From Hyphomicrobiaceae bacterium (GTDB taxonomy: Bacteria; Pseudomonadota; Alphaproteobacteria; Rhizobiales; Hyphomicrobiaceae), in assembly GCA_017353825.1 (NCBI GenBank), contig JAFMSC010000316.1, positions 1-5,333 of the forward strand: 5,333 nt of DNA, written 5' to 3'. A model generated the notes under the pieces. That model saw only the letters and a list, made by a program, of their open reading frames with translations. It searched no databases and was not told where the DNA came from. Every line of letters starts with the position of its first letter. The stretch's first letter is position 1. Shown here piece after piece: positions 1 to 5,333 of the stretch. Both the position numbers and the translations under genes were made by a program.

Positions 1-1591
1 GGGCGTCGGCGGCGCGGCGGCCGTCAGGATAGGTGGCCAGATATTCGGCGTAAGATGCCTTGTTGTTGGTTTGCCGCGCCTTGAGCCAGGCGGTGTCGTC
101 TTTGTCGTTCTCCTCGGCCTCAATCATGGCCACGCGTTCGCGGGCCTCGGCCGCGAAGTTCCCGTTCGGGAAATCGTTAAGATACTGGTGCAGGGCCGTC
201 TTCCCCCCGGTGCGCTCGGCCTGCGCCCAGGTGGCCAGCTCCGTCCGCCGCGCGGCCTCCGCGCGCTCCACCTCGGCCATCACCTGCCGCGCACGCGCTG
301 CGTGAACCCCGTCGGGATAGGCGGAGATAAAGCGCTCGATCTGTGCCCTTTCTCCGCTCCTCTCTGCCACGGCCCACGCCGCGGCCTCCTCGCGTCCAAG
401 CGCTTCGGCTCGGGCCATGGCCGCGATCCTCTCGCGCGCCTGGGGTGCGTGCTCGCTCTCGGGATAGCCAGCCAGGAATCTCTCCAGAGCGCTCCTGTCG
501 CCGCTCCCATCGGCTAGTGTCCAGGCGGCGGCCTCGGCGCGCCGACGGGTCTCCGCGCGCTCGATCGCGGCGATTGCTGCTCTGGCCTCCACGGCAAACT
601 CGCCATCGGGATGGGCGCCGATGAACCGCTCCCAGACTTCGCGGGTGCCCAGCCTCTCCGCCTCCCTCCAGGCCTCGGCAGGCCCGTTGTCGCGCTCAGG
701 GGTGATAACGACCTGGGGGCGTGGTAGGTCGCCCGTGGGGGCTGGGGCGACCGCGGAGACCAGGCGTGGTTCCGGCGTTTCAAACCAGCCCATGTAGTAG
801 AGCCCGACGGCAGCCACGATCGCCGGCGCAGCCGCGGTCATCATCCCCGCTACGAACATGGCACTGACCCTGCGGGCGCGCCGCCGCCGCTCGGCCTTCC
901 GCGCCGCTGCTTGGCGGTCGAAGGTCTTCAACTCCCGGTAGGCGTCATTGATGAGTTTCAGGCGCTCGCCGGCGTCGTCGGAAACGGCGCCCGAGGTTCG
1001 GCCGTCCGGATGCAATTGCTTCACCAAACGCAGATAGGCGGACCGGATCTCGCGCGCCGTGGCCTTAGGTCCGACGCCAAGCACGCTGTACGGGTCGCCG
1101 CGCTCCAGGGGCGGGCGATGCTCGGCCGTGTCTGCCGCCGTGGCGGGCGGCGCAGGCTCCTCTCCGCCGAGCCATGCCGGGGGCTGTGCCAGGCCGTCGG
1201 GGAGCTCGGTGGCCCTTGAGCCCTTGGTGCGGTTGAGTGCAGCCTGTGTCAGGTTGCGGACACCGCCCAGCCGAGCGTCGCACAGGTTGGCGCCGACCAG
1301 CCGGGCACCGGCCAGATCGGCCTCAGCGAGGTTGGCGCCTTCCAGGTCGGCGCCGCCGAGATCGGCATTCTGCAGGCGCGCGTGCGCTAGGTTGGCCCCG
1401 GTCAGCACCGCCCGGCTCAGGTTGACACCCCTGAGGTCGATGGGCTCACCCTGCGCGGGCCCGCATTGGCGAGCGTCCGCAGGCGGGTTCAGGTCGCTCA
1501 GGTCCGGCGCTGTGCCGGGATTCTCAGCCCTCCAGGCGTTCCAGGCCTGCACTCCCTGGCGGAGCTTTGCAACATGCTGCGCATTCGCCAT
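1..1591 (-). CDS. Pentapeptide-repeat / J-domain / single-TM protein with C-terminal ~49-residue repeats (partial, C-terminus outside window)
   Basis: Read from the ATG at 1591, the frame stays open for 530 codons to the window edge, so the C-terminus is missing. Residues 1-45 hold a WNAWRAENP motif common at the head of pentapeptide proteins. Residues 51-110 are twelve perfect A(D/N)LXX-type pentapeptides, a family that forms a right-handed beta-helix. Residues 165-226 are a J domain with DPYSVLGV, an HPD motif at 194-196 and INDAYRELK, so it should be able to stimulate an Hsp70 ATPase. A basic stretch (231-241) and a hydrophobic helix (about 243-270) follow, which by the positive-inside rule puts the J domain in the cytoplasm. 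From 305 on, five repeats each begin AxxW (W308, 357, 406, 455, 502) and contain a YPDG-type turn; they should be periplasmic. A weak SD (GAGAG) lies 9 bases before the ATG. The architecture is clear; the cellular role is unknown. Confidence 0.9.
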   Translation of the reverse strand, partial: MANAQHVAKLRQGVQAWNAWRAENPGTAPDLSDLNPPADARQCGPAQGEPIDLRGVNLSRAVLTGANLAHARLQNADLGGADLEGANLAEADLAGARLVGANLCDARLGGVRNLTQAALNRTKGSRATELPDGLAQPPAWLGGEEPAPPATAADTAEHRPPLERGDPYSVLGVGPKATAREIRSAYLRLVKQLHPDGRTSGAVSDDAGERLKLINDAYRELKTFDRQAAARKAERRRRARRVSAMFVAGMMTAAAPAIVAAVGLYYMGWFETPEPRLVSAVAPAPTGDLPRPQVVITPERDNGPAEAWREAERLGTREVWERFIGAHPDGEFAVEARAAIAAIERAETRRRAEAAAWTLADGSGDRSALERFLAGYPESEHAPQARERIAAMARAEALGREEAAAWAVAERSGERAQIERFISAYPDGVHAARARQVMAEVERAEAARRTELATWAQAERTGGKTALHQYLNDFPNGNFAAEARERVAMIEAEENDKDDTAWLKARQTNNKASYAEYLATYPDGRRAADA

Positions 1592-1636
1592 GACAATCGA
1601 CTCTCAAACCCACTGGCCGACGTCCCCCCCGGGACT

Positions 1637-1642
1637 ATTGTA
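1637..1642 (-). promoter_or_regulatory. Candidate -10 element of the J-domain gene
   Basis: The minus strand reads TACAAT, five of six matches to TATAAT, about 46 bases before the ATG at 1591. No good -35 hexamer stands 16-18 bases upstream. That position is occupied instead by the first copy of the GGGCAATT repeat array, which would fit an activator- or repressor-controlled promoter. The call rests on sequence similarity only. Confidence 0.35.
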
Positions 1643-1651
1643 AGGCCCCTC

Positions 1652-1738
1652 TCAAGAAATTGCCCTGAATTGCCCTGATCAAAATTGCCCCGTCAGAAAT
1701 GCCTTGTCAGAATTGCCCTATGAGAATTTGCCCGCTCA
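1652..1738. repeat. Array of six imperfect (TCAG)AATTGCCC direct repeats
   Basis: The plus strand carries six copies of a motif close to TCAGAATTGCCC. The G of each GCCC core falls at 1662, 1672, 1687, 1701 (variant GCCT), 1715 and 1730, giving spacings of 10, 15, 14, 14 and 15 bases. A seventh partial copy (TCAGAAT) begins at 1736. On the minus strand the unit is GGGCAATTCTGA, and the array abuts the candidate -10 of the J-domain gene. It could be an iterated regulator-binding site or a decayed minisatellite. The spacing is not a helical multiple, which makes same-face cooperative binding less obvious. Confidence 0.6.
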
Positions 1739-1830
1739 GAATGGATGCGTTGCGCCTGTGTTGACTGCCTGCGGATGCAGCTCGCAACGCTTCGACTGAA
1801 CGCGCTCGCCAGCCCACGCCGCTCCCTGTC

Positions 1831-1869
1831 GGAAACCTTGGCCGGAAACCTTGGCCGGAAAACTTGGGG
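1831..1869. repeat. 13-base tandem repeat, three copies
   Basis: Two exact copies of GGAAACCTTGGCC (1831-1843 and 1844-1856) are followed by a diverged copy GGAAAACTTGGGG (1857-1869). It lies in sequence without a convincing gene. It is probably a slippage-derived minisatellite; no function is evident. Confidence 0.75.
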
Positions 1870-1958
1870 GGTTTCTGGTCGAAGGCGCAGAGATTAACCG
1901 CCCGGCGTCGGCCGCCAGGAACCGCCCACTGCACCGAGAAGGGAGTTGCGAAGGCTGC

Positions 1959-1988
1959 CCGTCCTCTGGGCAAGCTCTTGGAGGACGG
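1959..1988. other. Inverted repeat / hairpin in intergenic DNA
   Basis: CCGTCCTC (1959-1966) and GAGGACGG (1981-1988) are perfect 8-base complementary arms around a 14-base loop. The loop contains a nested CAAG/CTTG pair. No T-tract follows on either strand, so it is not a standard intrinsic terminator. It may be a small-RNA structure, a protein site or chance. Confidence 0.35.
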
Positions 1989-2120
1989 CCGCGAAAAGCT
2001 CAAGCGCCTGCCCGCTGTCGCGAGGAGTCTATGCATAACCTGCACCGCCCCGAACCGCCTAATCCTGCGATCGCACGCAACGCCACACCGGGCGCAAGGG
2101 GGAAGCCTCAGCCTTTGGTC

Positions 2121-2140
2121 GATATCATTCAGATGATATC
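2121..2140. promoter_or_regulatory. Perfect 8+8 palindrome, operator-like
   Basis: GATATCAT (2121-2128) and ATGATATC (2133-2140) are exact inverted repeats around the 4-base spacer TCAG. They sit in the most AT-rich patch of this intergenic region (about 2118-2170). Dyad symmetry of this size is typical of a dimeric repressor operator. No gene starts nearby, so the target is unclear; the J-domain gene begins more than 500 bases away. Confidence 0.35.
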
Positions 2141-2372
2141 TATATCCAGAACCTGTTAAAAATTTGGCAGCCTTCTGTTGAACGTCGTCGCCTGGCCTCG
2201 TCAACCCCTGGGACGCTCTGAGAAGATGCGGACTGGCGGGGCCGGCGTCCAGGTTTTTTGCATCACCGGGTATGTGGTCGGTGGCAGGTGGGGCGCCCCG
2301 GACCGTACAAGAGTGCAAGCTGGCCATGGAAAATGCTCGGAAAGGGACTGCCGGCCTCGCGGCGCAGGCGGG

Positions 2373-2390
2373 TCCCGCCTCTGGGCGGGA
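2373..2390 (-). terminator. Second 3' hairpin
   Basis: TCCCGCC (2373-2379) and GGCGGGA (2384-2390) form a perfect 7-base-pair stem with a 4-base loop, three bases past the larger hairpin in the minus-strand direction. It also lacks a T-tract. It is read as part of a tandem 3'-end structure for the operon. Confidence 0.35.
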
Positions 2391-2393
2391 TGT

Positions 2394-2438
2394 GGCAGGC
2401 ACCGCCTTCCCCCGTGAAAATCGGGCGCGGCGCCTGCC
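2394..2438 (-). terminator. Large hairpin just after the operon's last stop codon
   Basis: In the minus-strand transcript, GGCAGGCGCCGC (2438 to 2427) can pair with GCGGTGCCTGCC (2405 to 2394) over 12 base pairs, one of them G-U. The loop can form an inner CCCG/CGGG helix. On the plus strand the same position is an A-C mismatch, so the structure favours the minus-strand RNA. The stem starts 9 bases after the stop of the DUF962-like gene. There is no U-tract, so it may be a non-canonical terminator or a 3'-end stabiliser. Confidence 0.5.
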
Positions 2439-2447
2439 GTCCACACC

Positions 2448-3056
2448 TCACCCGTGGCGGTGCTGGGCGTGGTGGGGGTCGATGAGCTCGCCGCGCAGGA
2501 GATGGAGCGGGGCCTTGTGGTAGAGCTTGATGTCGTGGAACGGGTCGGTGAGGATCTTTGTGAACCACACGAGGCCGCTCTGCACGTCCTTGATGAAGAA
2601 CAGGTGTACCGTGCGGAACACCAGGCCGCCGACGGCAAGGCCGATCCACGTCAGGGCCAGGTTGTTCAGGAACTCGTGCCAGTCGGCGGGGGCGGCGAAG
2701 ATGCCGAACAGCGTGGGATAGAAATACAGCACGAGCGGCGACAGGGCCCACAGGCCCATCAGCACCACCTTGCGACGCAGGTTGTAGCCGACCTTCACCT
2801 CCTCCTTATACTCGTGCGTAGCCTGGTTGACGTGGTCGTAGTGCTTGGGCTCGAAAAAGAAATGGCCCGCCTGCCGGCTGCACATGCCCACGATCCATCC
2901 GAGCAGCACCGCCGCCACCGGATGGGTGAACACCAGGACGTAGGCGCACACGAAGCTGACGGCACTCATGAAATGGAGGCTCTGGTTGATGCGGCTGTGG
3001 TGGTAGTAGCGATGATCGTCCCACCGCTGCTCCTTGAGCGCCTCGAAGAACGTCAT
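2448..3056 (-). CDS. Mpo1-like / DUF962-type integral membrane protein
   Basis: This encodes 202 residues. The start at 3056 is preferred because AGAGGGG lies 7 bases before it; the more upstream in-frame ATG at 3137 would overlap the previous gene and adds a non-conserved tail. Four hydrophobic segments are visible (about 28-43, 46-60, 97-121 and 131-155). The pattern YHH(18-20), N24, H28 followed by Q62, G64-H65, E69 matches the YHH..N...H and Q..GH..FE signature of yeast Mpo1 (YGL010w) and the DUF962 family. Yeast Mpo1 is an iron-dependent dioxygenase of 2-hydroxy fatty acids in which conserved histidines are needed. Further histidines (72, 75, 81, and the HHAQHRH tail) add to possible metal binding. 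It follows the glycosyltransferase-methyltransferase gene by 49 bases, so co-transcription is likely. Family assignment is from motif pattern; the enzymatic role is inference. Confidence 0.85.
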   Translation of the reverse strand: MTFFEALKEQRWDDHRYYHHSRINQSLHFMSAVSFVCAYVLVFTHPVAAVLLGWIVGMCSRQAGHFFFEPKHYDHVNQATHEYKEEVKVGYNLRRKVVLMGLWALSPLVLYFYPTLFGIFAAPADWHEFLNNLALTWIGLAVGGLVFRTVHLFFIKDVQSGLVWFTKILTDPFHDIKLYHKAPLHLLRGELIDPHHAQHRHG

Positions 3057-3105
3057 GTGTTTTCCCCTCTTTTTGTAGGGCGGATCAGGCGAAGCCGTGT
3101 GCGAG

Positions 3106-4920
3106 CTACGCTGCACGGGCCTCTTCGTGCAGGCCATCGTTGCGATCGGCTGCGGCCTTGCCGAAGCGGATCAGCGAGAAATGTCCGAACGGCGGTACCG
3201 GCCGGCGCTCCAGCAGGCGGATGTCGTGCGGCGTGCGTTCGGCCCAGCGCGCGAACCTCTCCCAGGGAAAATCCGACTGCCACCCGAGCTTGCGTGCCAT
3301 GGGCTGGAACCAGCGCTCGAAGGTGAGCCTCGGCCCGGCTTCGGCGCCCACTCGGTTCAAGAGCACGATCTCGCCGCCGGGCTTGAGAACGCGCGCGAAC
3401 TCGTCGAGGGCAATCTCGGCGTGGGGGACGGTGTTCACCACGCACTGGGCCACCACGACGTCGAAGGATTCGTCAGGGAACTGCAGCTTTTCGGCGTCCA
3501 TGAACGATAGCCCCTCGACATGGGTGAGGGCCTCCTCCGCGACGCGCTGGCGCGCCTTGGCTAGCATGGGCTCGGAAAAGTCGATGCCGAACACGCGGCT
3601 CGCGTGCGTATAGTAGGGCAGGGTGAGACCGGTGCCGACCCCCACCTCCAGGATGCGCCCGCCGACGCGCTCGCAAGCGGCCACGGCGGCGCGGTGGCCG
3701 CGCTCGAAGATCTTGGCGAACACAAGATCGTAGATCGGGGCCCACCGCGCGTAAGCCTTGGTGATAGTCTCCCTGTCGAATGCATCCGTCATTTCATTGC
3801 TCTCGTCGTCGCTGTCTCGCCTCTTGGTCAACGTGCTGGGCAGCGTCCGGCCTCTGCCATTGGGCGCCGCCGCCAACAGCGGTGCATTGTACGCCATCCT
3901 CGGGCCGGCCGCCGCCTCGACCGCAACGTTGCGCGCGTGGCCCAGGAACTGGCGTGCACTCATCTCCCAGGTGTGGTCAAGCGCGAACGCACGGCAGGCC
4001 GCCCGCGACACCTTGAGGGCGCTGAGGCACGCCTGGTGCAAGTCCTTGTCGAGAGCACCGATCGGCCGGTCGCCGATCACGTCGCGCGGGCCCGTCACCG
4101 GATAAGCGGCAACGGGCACGCCGCAGGCCAGCGCTTCGAGTTGCACGATGCCGAAGGTGTCGGTCTTGCTGGGGAACACGAACACGTCCGATGCCGCGAT
4201 GTGGGCGGCGAGCGTCTCGCCTTCCAGGTGGCCGAGGAAGACGGCATCGGGGAAACGGCGGCGCAGCTCCGCCTCCTGCGGCCCGTTGCCGATCACGAGC
4301 TTGGTGCCCGGCAGGTCGAGCGAGAGGAAAGCCTCCAGGTTCTTCTCGACCGCGACCCGCCCCACGCTGACGAAAATCGGGCGCGGCAGGTCGAGCAGGA
4401 TCGCGCGCTCGGGCCGGAACAGCTCGGTGTCGACGCCTCGCGTCCACAAGCCGAGGTGCTTGAAGCCGCGCCCCGCCAGCTCTTCCATCAGCGAGCGGGT
4501 GGAGACCATGGTGACGGTGGCAGGCGCGTGAAAGCGGCGCAGCACGGCGTAGCTCCAGGCCTCCGGCACCACCGGGACGCGTGCGGTGATGTACTCGGGA
4601 AAGCGCGTGGTGTAGCTGGTGGTGAACGGCAGCCCGTGCTTGATGCAGTAGGCACGCACCGTGTGGCCGATGGGGCCCTCTGTGGCGACGTGGATGGCAT
4701 TGGGGCGCGCACGCTCGATACGCTGGGCGATCTCCCGCCGCGTCGGAAGTGCGCAGCGCAGCGATGGATAAGTGGGCATCGCCACGGACGGAAAGCCTTC
4801 GGGTGTCAAGAACGAGATTGGCACCCCGAGCTTGCGGGCGCTCTCGGCGAGCGACATCAAAGTGCGAACGACGCCGTTGACCTGGGGATGCCAGGCATCG
4901 GTTGCCACAAGCACGCGCAT
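3106..4920 (-). CDS. Fused GT4 glycosyltransferase (Agt-like) and SAM-dependent phospholipid methyltransferase (PmtA-like)
   Basis: This is one open frame of 604 residues. Residues 1 to about 335 are a GT-B family 4 glycosyltransferase: start VATDAWHPQVNGVVRTL, IHVATEGPIGH (76-86), TTRFPEY (104-110), VGRVAVEKN (186-194), GNGPQEAE (211-218), and SKTDTFG...LEA (251-263), with Asp254 in place of the first Glu of the usual EX7E motif. This resembles alphaproteobacterial Agt, which glycosylates diacylglycerol during phosphate limitation. Residues 336-376 are a variable linker ending in acidic RDSDDESNE. From Met377 a class I methyltransferase begins: KAYARWAPIYDLVF (388-401), motif I EVGVGTG (425-431), GID (445-447) and LKPGG (512-516), like Rhodobacter-type PmtA, which converts phosphatidylethanolamine to phosphatidylcholine. 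A standalone PmtA is about 200 residues; this part is 228. SD candidates are GGACG (4 bases before the ATG) and GAGGGGG (13 bases before). Domain calls are firm; exact substrates are inferred. Confidence 0.9.
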   Translation of the reverse strand: MRVLVATDAWHPQVNGVVRTLMSLAESARKLGVPISFLTPEGFPSVAMPTYPSLRCALPTRREIAQRIERARPNAIHVATEGPIGHTVRAYCIKHGLPFTTSYTTRFPEYITARVPVVPEAWSYAVLRRFHAPATVTMVSTRSLMEELAGRGFKHLGLWTRGVDTELFRPERAILLDLPRPIFVSVGRVAVEKNLEAFLSLDLPGTKLVIGNGPQEAELRRRFPDAVFLGHLEGETLAAHIAASDVFVFPSKTDTFGIVQLEALACGVPVAAYPVTGPRDVIGDRPIGALDKDLHQACLSALKVSRAACRAFALDHTWEMSARQFLGHARNVAVEAAAGPRMAYNAPLLAAAPNGRGRTLPSTLTKRRDSDDESNEMTDAFDRETITKAYARWAPIYDLVFAKIFERGHRAAVAACERVGGRILEVGVGTGLTLPYYTHASRVFGIDFSEPMLAKARQRVAEEALTHVEGLSFMDAEKLQFPDESFDVVVAQCVVNTVPHAEIALDEFARVLKPGGEIVLLNRVGAEAGPRLTFERWFQPMARKLGWQSDFPWERFARWAERTPHDIRLLERRPVPPFGHFSLIRFGKAAADRNDGLHEEARAA

Positions 4921-5333
4921 CAGTCGTCCGGCGCCCCCTCAGTTTCCGTTGGCATGGTTGGTTATCGGGATGACCAGCACTAGGCCCTACGCGCGAGCTG
5001 CCCGACGGAGGCCGATCGCTGCGTGCTTTGCGCTCGCGCAAGCCCGCATGCGCTGAGCAAGAACATCGCCCCGAAAGTCCCGGCCGTGCCCCATGGGAGC
5101 GAGACCATAGTGCGCCGCTATTTCAGTTGTGTGACAGTGATGACACTGCCACGACAGCCCGCCTGGTCCGCTGCGGCGGCTGCCGCCTCGGCAGATGCCT
5201 GGCGTCGGCGGGGTGCCTGTGGGTTCGTGAGCTCGGATCGGATCGGGTCTCGCGCGCGCCGGTCTGGAGTTCAAGCTCGCGAGCGAGGGGGCGATGGGTC
5301 TGATCCTGTTGCCCACTCCCTGGCGGGGGGGGG
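4921..5333. other. Leader/intergenic region without a convincing gene
   Basis: A 109-codon minus-strand frame (4987-5316) and a 91-codon plus-strand frame (5028-5303) exist, but neither resembles a known family and both have compositions typical of random GC-rich frames. The region holds the Pho-box-like site, a TTGCGC-TC-GCGCAA inverted repeat (5028-5041) inside the presumed leader, an 11-codon open frame (4955-4920), and a run of nine G at the right edge. Confidence 0.55.
5131..5157 (-). promoter_or_regulatory. Pho-box-like direct repeats upstream of the glycosyltransferase-methyltransferase gene
   Basis: On the minus strand, CTGTCGT (5157-5151), a 4-base spacer, and GTGTCAT (5146-5140) reproduce the 11-base periodicity of a PhoB box (consensus close to CTGTCAT-N4-CTGTCAT), each half with six of seven matches. 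A third half-site, CTGTCAC (5137-5131), follows 9 bases after the second. A TGAAAT hexamer at 5125-5120 could be the -10. The orientation points at the gene starting at 4920, about 210 bases downstream, which implies a leader near 190 bases. The site also contains a CAGTG-TCAT-CACTG dyad, so another regulator is possible. Confidence 0.45.

Larger units (their letters stand above)
1592..2372. other. Intergenic region without a convincing gene
   Basis: This stretch separates the J-domain gene from the 3' end of the lipid operon. Open frames exist on both strands, the longest being 245 codons on the minus strand (1707-2444). Their translations are rich in Arg, Pro, Ser and Ala, have no recognisable domain, and look like out-of-frame GC-rich sequence. 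The 245-codon frame also runs through the 13-base tandem repeat, the palindrome and part of the short-repeat array. What the region does hold is listed separately: two repeat arrays, a palindrome, a hairpin and a -10-like element. No tRNA-like or rRNA-like sequence was seen. Confidence 0.6.

Noticed and set aside
2254..2259. T6 run on the plus strand after a GC-rich stretch, resembling an intrinsic terminator
   Set aside because: No good stem precedes it and no plus-strand gene exists to terminate.
2416..2431. 16-base identity GAAAATCGGGCGCGGC also present at 4372-4387 inside the glycosyltransferase gene
   Set aside because: Unlikely but possible by chance; flanks diverge at once on both sides, one copy is coding and the other is part of the 3' hairpin, so no duplication is evident.
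1707..2444. 245-codon minus-strand open frame in the long intergenic region
   Set aside because: No recognisable domain, Arg/Pro/Ser/Ala-rich composition, no convincing SD, and it runs through the 13-base tandem repeat and part of the short-repeat array. In GC-rich DNA such frames are common by chance.
3057..3137. Upstream in-frame ATG at 3137 as start of the DUF962-like protein
   Set aside because: It overlaps the previous gene by about 30 bases, adds a polar tail unlike the family, and the ATG at 3056 has a well-placed AGAGGGG.
2454..3326. 290-codon plus-strand open frame opposite the DUF962-like gene
   Set aside because: Antisense shadow; the minus strand encodes the recognisable membrane protein and the methyltransferase tail.
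3604..4983. 459-codon plus-strand open frame opposite the glycosyltransferase-methyltransferase gene
   Set aside because: It is the antisense shadow of a gene with clear conserved motifs; its translation shows no family signature.
5028..5041. TTGCGC-TC-GCGCAA inverted repeat in the leader, considered as a terminator or attenuator
   Set aside because: The stem is only 6 base pairs with a 2-base loop and no T-tract, common by chance in GC-rich DNA.
4987..5316. 109-codon minus-strand open frame upstream of the glycosyltransferase
   Set aside because: It overlaps the Pho-box-like site, has no family resemblance and no good SD; composition fits random GC-rich sequence.
5325..5333. Run of nine G at the right edge
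   Set aside because: Most likely the end of a contig or a sequencing artefact; it cannot be judged without flanking sequence.

Overview
The window is GC-rich DNA that looks alphaproteobacterial. The clearest pointers are an Agt-like family 4 glycosyltransferase joined to a PmtA-like phospholipid N-methyltransferase, and a protein built from pentapeptide repeats, a J domain and periplasmic repeats. No RNA gene, CRISPR array, insertion sequence or transposase was seen. All three genes supported here are on the minus strand.

Right part (4921-5333 and 3106-4920): a leader without a convincing gene carries a Pho-box-like set of TGTC half-sites (5131-5157) pointing toward a 604-residue gene. That gene is an in-frame two-domain protein: an Agt-like GT4 glycosyltransferase (residues 1 to about 335), a short polar linker, and a PmtA-like SAM-dependent methyltransferase (about 377-585). 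It is followed after 49 bases, probably in the same transcript, by a 202-residue four-helix membrane protein with the histidine pattern of the Mpo1-like/DUF962 family (2448-3056). Two hairpins lie just past its stop (2373-2438). Known roles of these families suggest a membrane-lipid module: glycolipid synthesis, phosphatidylethanolamine methylation and possibly fatty-acid metabolism. The Pho-box-like site suggests induction by phosphate starvation; this is inference.

Middle (1592-2447): about 850 bases without a convincing gene. It holds an array of six AATTGCCC-type repeats at 10-15 base spacing next to a good -10 element, a 13-base tandem triplet, a perfect 8+8 palindrome in an AT-rich patch, and a hairpin.

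Left part (1-1591): a long minus-strand gene that runs off the window edge without a stop codon. Its 530 visible residues show twelve pentapeptide repeats, a J domain with an intact HPD motif, one transmembrane helix, and at least five repeats of about 49 residues predicted to be periplasmic. This is an unusual co-chaperone-like architecture and, with the glycosyltransferase-methyltransferase fusion, the most interesting content here.
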